DNA of 6,368 nucleotides from Acidobacteriota bacterium (GTDB lineage Bacteria > Acidobacteriota > Aminicenantia > Aminicenantales > Saccharicenantaceae). Position 1 is the first letter of the stretch; every line of letters begins with the position of its first letter. Made by a program: the position numbers and the translations under genes. Below the pieces are notes generated by a model. The model was not told the DNA's origin and searched no databases. It saw only the letters and a program-made list of their open reading frames with translations. Positions 1-5,631 of this stretch are shown piece after piece. The stretch spans positions 2,295 to 8,662 of the forward strand of contig DMVN01000247.1 of NCBI GenBank assembly GCA_003476685.1, given 5' to 3'.

Positions 1-873
1 GTCCCGGAGCTGGCTTCCCGGCAGCACATTAAAACCATAGACTATGTGGTTGCCGAGAGCCTGACCCAGGCCGGGGTGAGCCTGGAAGATATTGACCTTT
101 TTGCCGTCACCCAGGGCCCTGGTCTCATCGGTTCCCTCCTGGTTGGCCTGGCCTTTGCCAAGGGTCTGGCCTATTACTTTAAGAAACCGCTCCTCGGCGT
201 TGACCACCTGGAAGCGCACATCGAAGCACCTTTTCTGGAGAATGAGCGGATTGAATTCCCGGTGCTGGCCCTGCTGGTTTCCGGGGGCCATACTTCGCTG
301 TATTTTCTGGAAAAGCCGCTCAGCTACCAGCTGCTGGGCAAAACCCGCGACGATGCGGCCGGCGAATGCCTGGACAAGGTGGCCAAGTTTCTCCAGCTCG
401 GCTATCCTGGCGGCCCGGTCATCGAGCGACTGGCCCGGGGTGGCGACAGCTCCCGCTTTCATTTTTCTCTGCCCCGGATGAAGACTGCCGGCTATGACTT
501 CAGTTTTTCCGGGCTTAAAACGGCGGCTCTGAAAATAATCCGGGAAAACGGCCTGAACGCCAGCCACCCGTTGCTTCGCGATTTCCTGGCCAGCTTTGAG
601 GAGACGGTAGCCAGAGCCCTGCTGGAGAACGTCCATAAAGCCCTGGAAGAATTCCGGCCGGCTTCCCTGATTCTCTGCGGCGGGGTGGCCCGCAACACCA
701 GACTCCGTACCAGGTTTTCCGAACTGGCCGCCGGCTACGGCTTGCCTTCTTTTGTTCCTTCGCCCCGCCTTTGTACTGATAATGCAGGAATGGTAGGTGC
801 CCTGGCCTGGAAGAAATACCAGGCGGCTCCCGTTTCTGGCACCGACCTGGACCTTGATGCCTATCCCAGATAA
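1..873 (+). CDS. tsaD: tRNA N6-adenosine threonylcarbamoyltransferase TsaD, 5'-partial
   Basis: TsaD transfers the threonylcarbamoyl group from threonylcarbamoyl-AMP to A37 of ANN-decoding tRNAs (t6A), in the cytoplasm, with TsaB and TsaE. The frame is open from base 1. Its first residues, VPELASRQHIKTIDY, match the family about 45 residues into a ~335-residue protein, so the true start lies left of the window; GTG at 46 is only an internal valine codon. Visible family marks are GPGLIGSLLVGLAFAK, the metal-binding HLEAH (His codons at 205 and 217), LLVSGGHTSL, DDAAGECLDKVAKFL, GYPGGP, FSGLKTA, LCGGVARN and CTDNAGMVG, whose Asp (778-780) is the expected third metal ligand. The C-terminus is complete, ending in TAA at 871. 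It looks intact and functional. No TsaB or TsaE gene lies in the window. Confidence 0.97.
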   Translation, partial: VPELASRQHIKTIDYVVAESLTQAGVSLEDIDLFAVTQGPGLIGSLLVGLAFAKGLAYYFKKPLLGVDHLEAHIEAPFLENERIEFPVLALLVSGGHTSLYFLEKPLSYQLLGKTRDDAAGECLDKVAKFLQLGYPGGPVIERLARGGDSSRFHFSLPRMKTAGYDFSFSGLKTAALKIIRENGLNASHPLLRDFLASFEETVARALLENVHKALEEFRPASLILCGGVARNTRLRTRFSELAAGYGLPSFVPSPRLCTDNAGMVGALAWKKYQAAPVSGTDLDLDAYPR

Positions 874-886
874 GATTAGGTCGGCC

Positions 887-931
887 AGTCTGACCACAAT
901 TATCCAGGGGGCTGAAGGCCAGACTCTTTTT
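887..931 (+). terminator. weak candidate intrinsic terminator after tsaD
   Basis: AGTCTG (887-892) can pair with CAGACT (920-925), and a run of five T (927-931) follows. The stem is only 6 bp and the loop about 27 nt, so this is a poor intrinsic terminator. It is listed because it sits 14 nt past the tsaD stop and is the only stem plus T-tract in the gap. Confidence 0.25.
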
Positions 932-1033
932 AAGAGGGGAAATCGTTCCAGGATTTTGAGCCCATCCAGAGCCCGCCGCGGGAATTTTGGCCGGCTTCCT
1001 CCGTCTTTATATGGGAGATATGGGAGGAGGGTG

Positions 1034-1064
1034 TTGTAACTTTCTGCGGGCAGAATCGTATTAT
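1034..1064 (+). promoter_or_regulatory. weak candidate promoter for the TolC-family gene
   Basis: TTGTAA (1034-1039, 4 of 6 to the sigma-70 -35 consensus) is followed after 19 nt by TATTAT (1059-1064, 5 of 6 to the -10). The spacer is longer than the usual 17. Transcription would begin near 1071, giving a leader of about 80 nt before the GTG at 1153. A second, weaker TTGCTT-N17-TTAAAC pair occurs at 1081-1109. Both are matches by eye only. Confidence 0.25.
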
Positions 1065-1140
1065 TAAAGGAGAATTGAGTTTGCTTTGATCAAGGTGCTT
1101 CTGTTAAACTTGATTTGAAAATTGCCACGGGAACAATGTC

Positions 1141-1146
1141 AGGAGG
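1141..1146 (+). promoter_or_regulatory. Shine-Dalgarno AGGAGG fixing the GTG start at 1153
   Basis: A perfect AGGAGG ends 6 nt before the GTG at 1153. The in-frame ATG at 1162 would be 15 nt away, too far, so GTG at 1153 is the better start. Confidence 0.8.
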
Positions 1147-1152
1147 CTTAAG

Positions 1153-2733
1153 GTGATAAAAATGGTGAGAAAATTAAATATTCCAGCAGGCTTGGCCATC
1201 GTTTGGCTGATGGTTTCGGCGCTCCTGGCCCAGGAAGCCGGTCCCAGGGAAATTTCTCTCAGCCTGGAGGAAGCCATTTACCGGGCCCTGAAGCATAATC
1301 TCAACCTGGTGGCTGAAGTCTATTCCACGGAAAAAGCCAGCGAAAATATTTCTGTAGCCAGAGAAAGTTTTTTACCGAGCCTGGGAATTGGCTACGGCAG
1401 TAGCCGCATAGCCAAGCGTTCGACCTCATGGATCCAGAGTTCCGGTACTTTTATATCTTCGACCCAGAATTATGATGCCAAGCTGACACAGAGATTACCC
1501 ATAGGTGGGACTTTATCTGTAAGCCTGGCCAGTTATATAAGTGATTCCAACCAGCGGTTCCAGCTTTATAATCCTTCTTACGATACCCAGCTCCGGTTTG
1601 ACTTTACCCAGCCTCTGCTCCGGGATTTCGGGCCGAGGGTGGCCAAGCGGGAGATTATCGTCGCCCGCCAGAATTATGCCATTTCCGAAGCCCAGCTGAA
1701 AAACCAGGTGATGGAGACCATCTACCAGGTAGAAGAAGCTTACTGGAACCTGGTGCTGGCCCAGGAAAATCTCAAGGTCAAGCAGCAGTCCCTGCAACTG
1801 GCCCGGGACCAGCTGGCCAAGACCAGAAAGGAAATAGAGGTCGGGCAACAGGCCTCCATTGAAATTCTCAACGTCCAGGCGGCGGTTTCCCAGCGGGAAG
1901 CCGAAATCGTCCAGGCCGAAGCTTCAGTCCGGACGGCCGAAGACCGCCTCAAGGTCATCTTGAACCTGACCAGCGGCACCGACCTGGCCACGGTCCATTT
2001 GATTCCCAGCGAAAAACCGGAGTTCAAGCCGGTTAAGGTTGACCTGAAAGAAGCCCTGCAAACGGCCTTGCTCAAGCGGCCTGACCTGCAGATTGACAAC
2101 CTGACTATTGAGAGCAAGCGCTATAATTATGACCTGACCAGAAATCAGCTCCTACCCCAACTGGACCTGAACTTCTCGTACTGGAGCCCGGGAGTTTCCG
2201 GCGACATATTACTGTATCGCGATAACAATTTCTTGATCGGAGAAGTGGTGGGCAAGATACCCGGAAGCCTCTGGGATTCTTTCCGCGATGCTTCCAGGTT
2301 TCTCTATAACAACTGGTCGGTCAATTTTACCCTGACCATCCCCCTGGCCGATTTTATCAGCCGGTCAAAGCTGGCACTGGCCCAAACCGAGCTGGCCGAG
2401 GCCCAGGCCAAGCAGAAAGCCCGGGAGCAGCAGGCCATGCTGGAGGTCAGCGAGGCAGTCAATAACATCGAAACCCTGGCCAAAAGTGTTGAAGCCTACC
2501 GGGTGGCCCGGGAATATGCGGAAAAGCTGCTGGAAGCCGAGACCAAGAAACTGGCTGTCGGCCTGACCACCAACTTTTTTGTCCTGGATGCTCAGGAAAA
2601 GCTGGCCGCCGCCCGTTCGGCCGAGCTCAAAGCTCTGATTGATTACAACCTGGCCCAGGCCAGGCTGGAGAAAGTTCTCGGAACCATCCTGGAAAACAGG
2701 AAGGTCAGCCTGGGACAGGTCGGCCAGAAGTAA
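1153..2733 (+). CDS. TolC/OEP-family outer membrane efflux protein
   Basis: The 526-residue product looks like a TolC-type outer-membrane channel subunit, which trimerises and joins an inner-membrane pump and a periplasmic adaptor to export substrates. It starts with a basic N-terminus (KMVRK) and a hydrophobic stretch at residues 12-26, with likely signal peptidase I cleavage near A26; there is no lipobox cysteine. Two OEP repeats follow. Repeat one begins near 37 (SLEEAIYRALKHN) with FTQPLLRDFG at 151-160 and long coiled-coil helices at about 165-270. Repeat two begins near 297 (DLKEALQTALLKRPDLQ), with strands up to about 398 and helices at about 400-512. The length is normal for the family. 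The start is GTG, with AGGAGG 6 nt upstream. No adaptor (HlyD/MFP) or RND/ABC pump gene is visible nearby, so the transport partner and substrate are unknown. The next gene begins 42 nt past the stop. Confidence 0.92.
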   Translation: MIKMVRKLNIPAGLAIVWLMVSALLAQEAGPREISLSLEEAIYRALKHNLNLVAEVYSTEKASENISVARESFLPSLGIGYGSSRIAKRSTSWIQSSGTFISSTQNYDAKLTQRLPIGGTLSVSLASYISDSNQRFQLYNPSYDTQLRFDFTQPLLRDFGPRVAKREIIVARQNYAISEAQLKNQVMETIYQVEEAYWNLVLAQENLKVKQQSLQLARDQLAKTRKEIEVGQQASIEILNVQAAVSQREAEIVQAEASVRTAEDRLKVILNLTSGTDLATVHLIPSEKPEFKPVKVDLKEALQTALLKRPDLQIDNLTIESKRYNYDLTRNQLLPQLDLNFSYWSPGVSGDILLYRDNNFLIGEVVGKIPGSLWDSFRDASRFLYNNWSVNFTLTIPLADFISRSKLALAQTELAEAQAKQKAREQQAMLEVSEAVNNIETLAKSVEAYRVAREYAEKLLEAETKKLAVGLTTNFFVLDAQEKLAAARSAELKALIDYNLAQARLEKVLGTILENRKVSLGQVGQK

Positions 2734-2739
2734 TTCTGT

Positions 2740-2769
2740 TTGAGTGCCGGGGTCAGCTTGTGTTAATAT
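2740..2769 (+). promoter_or_regulatory. candidate promoter immediately upstream of the GT2 gene
   Basis: TTGAGT (2740-2745, 4 of 6 to the -35 consensus) and TAATAT (2764-2769, 4 of 6 to the -10) are separated by 18 nt. The expected transcription start, about 7 nt past the -10, falls at about 2776, the first base of the GTG start codon. If real, it would give a leaderless transcript. The alternative is read-through from the TolC-family gene 42 nt away. Confidence 0.35.
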
Positions 2770-2775
2770 TGACCC
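2750..2775. repeat. inverted repeat GGGTCA-N14-TGACCC abutting the GT2 start codon
   Basis: GGGTCA (2750-2755) and TGACCC (2770-2775) are perfect 6-bp inverted arms, 20 bp apart centre to centre, and the right arm touches the GTG at 2776. The left arm lies between the candidate -35 and -10, and the -10 fills the end of the spacer, as an operator would. It could instead form an RNA hairpin before the start. No T-tract follows, so it is a poor terminator for the upstream gene. Confidence 0.45.
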
Positions 2776-3555
2776 GTGAAAATTTCAGCCGTAGTCGTCA
2801 CCTACAATAATGAAAAGAAAATAACTGGCTGCCTGGAATCGCTCCAGGGGGTGGTTGATGAAATTGTGGTGGTGGACAGCCACAGCACCGACCTGACCAG
2901 GAAGATTGCTTCCTATTTTACGGATAAAGTCTACCGGCACAGCTCAACCGACTATGCCGAACTCAAGAACTTCGGCCAGCAGCAGTCGGCTTTTAACTGG
3001 ATACTCTCGCTGGAGCCGGACGAGAGGTTGTCCCGGGGTTTGAAGCTGGAGTTGCTGAAAATCAAACAGAGGCCGGACGAGGCCGAAGGCTATTACCTTC
3101 CCCGCCGGAGTTTCTATCTCGGCCGCTGGGTCAGGCATTCTGGCTGGTATCCGAACCGCCGCATCAGGCTCTACAGAAAGGATACGGGTGCCTGGGTTCG
3201 GGACAGGTTTCGGGTGTCACTCAATTTCTCCGGGCAGGCTGGCCGGTTGAAAAACCCGGTGGAACACCTGGCTTTTTCTTCCATTGCCGAGCACCTCAAT
3301 TACCTGAACCGGATTACCGGACGCCGGGCGCAGGAAATGTACCTGAAAGGAAAAAAGGCTCGTTTTTACCACCTCTGGCTGTGGCCGGTTTTCCGGTTTT
3401 TCGGAACCTATTTTGGCCGGGGAGGCTGGCTCGACGGCTTTCCCGGTCTGGTGATTTCCATGCTGGCCGCCTATGCCGTTTTTCTCAAGTATGCCAAGCT
3501 GAAAGAGGTCTGGAAAAAAGGAGAGAGAATTGAGCCTGTGTCTTATAGCCAGTGA
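2776..3555 (+). CDS. family 2 glycosyltransferase, WaaE/LgtF (LPS core) type
   Basis: The 259-residue protein resembles glycosyltransferases that add a sugar, often beta-glucose, to the inner core of lipopolysaccharide or lipooligosaccharide at the cytoplasmic face of the inner membrane. The GT-A fold begins at once: ISAVVVTYNNEKKI (3-16), EIVVVDSHSTDLT (29-41) and ILSLEPDERL (76-85). Here the family's usual DxD-type DADE reads EPDE, so its first Asp is Glu. RLYRK (131-135) and the characteristic C-terminal block follow: EHLNYLNRITGRRAQ, then GRGGWLDGFPG (214-224), a hydrophobic segment at about 222-240 and a KYAKLKEVW tail. GTG at 2776 is the first possible start, because an in-frame TGA ends at 2772. 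No Shine-Dalgarno lies upstream. The gene overlaps the next one by 26 nt. The exact sugar and acceptor cannot be told from sequence. Confidence 0.9.
   Translation: MKISAVVVTYNNEKKITGCLESLQGVVDEIVVVDSHSTDLTRKIASYFTDKVYRHSSTDYAELKNFGQQQSAFNWILSLEPDERLSRGLKLELLKIKQRPDEAEGYYLPRRSFYLGRWVRHSGWYPNRRIRLYRKDTGAWVRDRFRVSLNFSGQAGRLKNPVEHLAFSSIAEHLNYLNRITGRRAQEMYLKGKKARFYHLWLWPVFRFFGTYFGRGGWLDGFPGLVISMLAAYAVFLKYAKLKEVWKKGERIEPVSYSQ
3518..3523 (+). promoter_or_regulatory. Shine-Dalgarno AAGGAG fixing the TTG start at 3530
   Basis: AAGGAG lies inside the 3' end of the preceding gene and ends 6 nt before TTG at 3530. There is no nearby ATG in frame, and the protein's first beta strand (LCLIAS) starts directly after this codon, so TTG is the likely start. 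Confidence 0.75.
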
Positions 3556-4639
3556 TCCGCAGACCGAGCTGGAGCTCAAGCAACTATTTTTAATTTCTCA
3601 GGAACTCAAGAAAAGGGGGTTCAGGTTCTTTGTTCTTACCGGGCCCGGCAACCGGCTCTCCTCCCAGGCCAGGGTCCAGGGCAGCCGGGTTTACAATCAA
3701 CGCCTCGACGGGCACGGCGGCTGGTTTTCGACCTGGAAGCTGCAGCGGCTGCTCAAGCGAAACCAGGTCCAGCTGGTGCATTTCTTCGACCGGACGGCAG
3801 CTGTCTCCGGCTGGAAGGCGGCTCAAAGGGCCGGGGTCAAGACCAGGCTGGTATCCTGGAAACCGGCCTGGAACCTCCGGGAAGCCTTGGGCTTGCTCAG
3901 CCAGGCCGATTCGGTCGTCTGCGACAATGAGGAAACCAAGAAGATTCTGTTGAAGCACAACCTGGCCCAGGGCCGGTTGGAAGTGATCCCGCCGGGACTG
4001 GATTTTTCACTTTATAAGACAGCCCGCAAGGATTTTCTGAGGCAGGAGCTGAACCTGGCGGCTGATAATTTTGTTGTGGGGTTGCTCTGCCCGCTGGAAG
4101 ATTTGAAGGTTCTCAAGAGCCATCTCGAAGCCGTCCGGGTCCTGGACCAGGAAGCCCCGAGGCTCAAGGTGGTAATCCTGGGAATTGGGGCGCTCAACCT
4201 GGAAAGGTTGCGTCAGGAACAGGCCATGGAGTTTGAGAACCTCTATTTTTACCTGGGTTTTAACGAGCAGCTGGCCGAGGTCATCTCGGCCCTGGACCTG
4301 TTCGTTTTCGGAGCCTATTCCCTGCCGGAGGATTACATACTTAAAGCCATGGTCTGGAAAGTGCCGGTAATCGGGGTCATGTCGGCCGGCATGACCGACC
4401 TCATCCGCCAGCGGGAAACCGGTTTTCTGGTGCCGCCCAATGACGCGGCAGCTCTGGCCCAGGCCATCCTCAAGCTCTACCTGGACCGCAGCCTGGCCCA
4501 GAGCTTGAGCTCCCGGGCTTACGAGCTGGTTTCCAGTCAACATTCGTGCGAGGCCATGGCCCAGAAAATGGTCAATCATTATGAATTCCTGGCCTTGCAG
4601 AAGGGGGTTAAACTTGGTCGGGAAAGTGTCCATCCGTAA
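3530..4639 (+). CDS. divergent GT4-type (GT-B fold) glycosyltransferase
   Basis: The 369-residue product has the two-domain layout of group 1 glycosyltransferases. The N-terminal acceptor domain has LCLIASDP (3-10), FVLTGPGNRLSSQA (34-47) and VQLVHFFDRTA (80-90). The linker includes ADSVVCDNEETKKIL (126-140) and EVIPPGLDFSLY (151-162). The C-terminal donor domain has NFVVGLLCP (180-188), LKVVILGIG (212-220), NLYFYLGF (237-244), ALDLFVFGAY (254-263) and TGFLVPPND (297-305). The catalytic/donor EX7E motif is degraded: this stretch reads PEDYILKAM, with Lys272 where the second Glu normally precedes AM, and the usual GG..E reads SAGMTDL. It may use an unusual donor or have lost activity. TTG is the start, backed by AAGGAG. 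The gene overlaps both neighbours by 26 nt, implying translational coupling and a shared role with the WaaE-like transferase in surface glycan assembly. Confidence 0.85.
   Translation: MSLCLIASDPQTELELKQLFLISQELKKRGFRFFVLTGPGNRLSSQARVQGSRVYNQRLDGHGGWFSTWKLQRLLKRNQVQLVHFFDRTAAVSGWKAAQRAGVKTRLVSWKPAWNLREALGLLSQADSVVCDNEETKKILLKHNLAQGRLEVIPPGLDFSLYKTARKDFLRQELNLAADNFVVGLLCPLEDLKVLKSHLEAVRVLDQEAPRLKVVILGIGALNLERLRQEQAMEFENLYFYLGFNEQLAEVISALDLFVFGAYSLPEDYILKAMVWKVPVIGVMSAGMTDLIRQRETGFLVPPNDAAALAQAILKLYLDRSLAQSLSSRAYELVSSQHSCEAMAQKMVNHYEFLALQKGVKLGRESVHP
4601..4607 (+). promoter_or_regulatory. Shine-Dalgarno AAGGGGG supporting a TTG start at 4614
   Basis: AAGGGGG ends 6 nt before TTG at 4614. An ATG at 4581 in the same frame has no good ribosome binding site and would prepend 11 residues (MNSWPCRRGLN) unlike the family. 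A GTG at 4626 lies 18 nt from this site. TTG at 4614 is therefore preferred. Confidence 0.65.
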
Positions 4640-5447
4640 GTTATCCGGTAAAGATGAATTCACCAGATTGATAGACATTCAGCGGGTGGTCTGGAAACAT
4701 CCGGACCTTGATCTGACCCCGGTCCACCAGTTCTGTATCTCCAGCTTCATGGGCGGGCTGGTGCTGGGAGCCTTCGTCGAGGAGGAACTGGCCGGTTTTG
4801 TCTATTCTTTCCCCGCTATCTATAAGGGGAAATTCTGTCATCATTCCCACCTGCTGGCGGTGCTGCCTCAATTCCAGGGGTACGGCCTGGGCAAGAAATT
4901 GAAATGGGCCCAGCGCCGGGAGGTGCTGAAGCTGGGGCTGGACCTCATCACCTGGACTTACGACCCGATGCAGAGCCGGAATGCCAACCTCAATTTTCAT
5001 ACCCTGGGAGTAATCTGCCGGAATTATCTGTCGGATTTTTATGGGGAAACACCTCAGCTGCGACTGGGACCGGGAATTCCCACTGACCGCCTGCTGGTGG
5101 AATGGCCCATCAAATCGGCCAGAGTCCAGAGGAAGGCCGAAGAGAAGGAAGAGAAGAGCCTGGACCTCAGTTTCCTGCCGAAAGCCCTGGAAGGTTACCG
5201 GGCTGAGGACGGCAGCTATCAGCCGGGCCAGCCCAACCTGAAGCTGGCGGCCCCGGTCTTCCTGGCCGAAACGGTGCGCGATGTCCGGGCTCTGCAGCCG
5301 ACGCCCGGAATCATTGCCAGCTGGCAGGCAGCTTTAAGACAGGTCCTGACCCACTATTTCAACCGGGGCTATGCCATCGTTGATTTTATTTTTGGTGAGC
5401 AGTGTTACTATCTGCTTAAGAAGATGCCCGCCGGGAAATCGAGTTGA
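4614..5447 (+). CDS. GNAT-superfamily acyltransferase, COG3375 type
   Basis: The 277-residue product matches the COG3375 group of GNAT acyl-CoA-dependent transferases. Counting from TTG at 4614, the marks are LVLGAFVEEELAGFVYSFP (49-67), HHSHLLAVLP (76-85), the acyl-CoA pyrophosphate loop QFQGYGLG (86-93), LKWAQRREVLKLG (96-108), WTYDPMQSRNANLNFHTLG (114-132), DFYG (141-144), PTDRLLVEW (156-164), then a charged linker (about 167-182) and a C-terminal block with SWQAALRQVLTHYFNRGYAIVDF (236-258). Members often sit beside OSBS/NSAR enolases, and in the Geobacillus-type pathway such a GNAT N-succinylates amino acids; an enolase of that group follows here. Substrate assignment is inference. The gene overlaps the GT4 gene by 26 nt and ends 184 nt before the enolase. 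The ATG at 4581 is an alternative start (288 residues). Confidence 0.85.
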   Translation: MVGKVSIRKLSGKDEFTRLIDIQRVVWKHPDLDLTPVHQFCISSFMGGLVLGAFVEEELAGFVYSFPAIYKGKFCHHSHLLAVLPQFQGYGLGKKLKWAQRREVLKLGLDLITWTYDPMQSRNANLNFHTLGVICRNYLSDFYGETPQLRLGPGIPTDRLLVEWPIKSARVQRKAEEKEEKSLDLSFLPKALEGYRAEDGSYQPGQPNLKLAAPVFLAETVRDVRALQPTPGIIASWQAALRQVLTHYFNRGYAIVDFIFGEQCYYLLKKMPAGKSS

Positions 5448-5493
5448 TAGAGACTGAAGCGGGCTGGATAAGGAACCAGGAAAAATTATAGAA

Positions 5494-5580
5494 ATGGTAA
5501 AGACTAAATGGAAGGTTAAAAAGCAACGTCTGAAAATAAAGGAGCTTGGCCAGACTGGAAAAAGGACTGGCCAAAAGTAA
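5494..5580 (+). CDS. possible 28-residue very basic micro-ORF (doubtful)
   Basis: ATG at 5494 opens a 28-codon frame ending in TAA at 5578. It begins MVKTKWKVKKQRLKIK and ends TGQK, so it is rich in Lys with a single acidic residue. The nearest purine-rich site (AGG at 5478-5480) is about 13 nt away, too far. The lysine content may simply reflect the A-rich spacer. The 3' half covers the inverted repeat at 5546-5574. I know no family for it. Confidence 0.12.
   Translation: MVKTKWKVKKQRLKIKELGQTGKRTGQK
5546..5574. repeat. perfect 8-bp inverted repeat in the spacer before the enolase gene
   Basis: TTGGCCAG (5546-5553) and CTGGCCAA (5567-5574) are exact inverted arms around a 13-nt loop that itself repeats GACTGG (5553-5558 and 5565-5570). 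What follows on + is A-rich (A6-T-A6 at 5579-5591), not a T-tract, and on the - strand the T-tract precedes the hairpin. It is therefore not a standard intrinsic terminator for either strand. It could be an operator, an mRNA processing or stabilising hairpin, or a leader structure for the enolase gene. Confidence 0.5.
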
Positions 5581-5631
5581 AAAATAAAAAATCAGGCTGC
5601 TTCTCAAGCCCGATAGAAAGGCAGGTGAAAC

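Larger units (their letters stand above)
874..1152. other. 279-nt intergenic region between tsaD and the TolC-family gene
   Basis: No convincing gene is present. A short frame running through from 797 is a shadow of the tsaD 3' end and has no family-like sequence. The gap holds an imperfect terminator-like repeat (887-931), a CCCG/CGGG mini-hairpin around 972-982, and a larger imperfect hairpin TCCTCC (997-1002) / GGAGGA (1023-1028) with an inner ATAT/ATAT pairing. A weak candidate promoter and the Shine-Dalgarno of the next gene follow. I recognise no riboswitch or RNA gene. Confidence 0.6.

Noticed and set aside
46..48. GTG as the start of tsaD
   Set aside because: The frame is open back to base 1 and the upstream residues (VPELASRQH) are conserved TsaD sequence, so the gene begins outside the window.
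797..1039. 80-codon + strand frame from the end of tsaD into the gap
   Set aside because: It starts inside tsaD in another frame and its low-complexity Arg-rich sequence has no family pattern or ribosome binding site.
1513..2117. Two overlapping - strand frames (1513-1848 and 1740-2117)
   Set aside because: Both are antisense to the well-supported TolC-family gene, with sequences that look like codon-bias echoes and no family motifs.
878..2727. 11-nt direct repeat AGGTCGGCCAG at 878-888 and 2717-2727, near the ends of tsaD and the TolC-family gene
   Set aside because: CTGGCC/GGCCAG is very common here because of Leu-Ala codons; two copies of 11 nt with no flanking similarity are probably coincidence, not a mobile-element mark.
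4007..4678. 223-codon open frame on the - strand
   Set aside because: It lies antisense to the GT4 gene and the start of the GNAT gene, has no recognisable family pattern, and is explained by the codon bias of the + strand gene.
5546..5591. Intrinsic terminator at the TTGGCCAG/CTGGCCAA hairpin
   Set aside because: The hairpin is followed by an A-tract on the + strand, and on the - strand the T-tract comes before the stem, so neither orientation fits.
5416..5607. 63-codon - strand frame, Phe/Leu-rich and seemingly membrane-like
   Set aside because: It is the complement of an A-rich spacer, which gives Phe and Leu codons by chance, and it overlaps the GNAT 3' end; no family resemblance.
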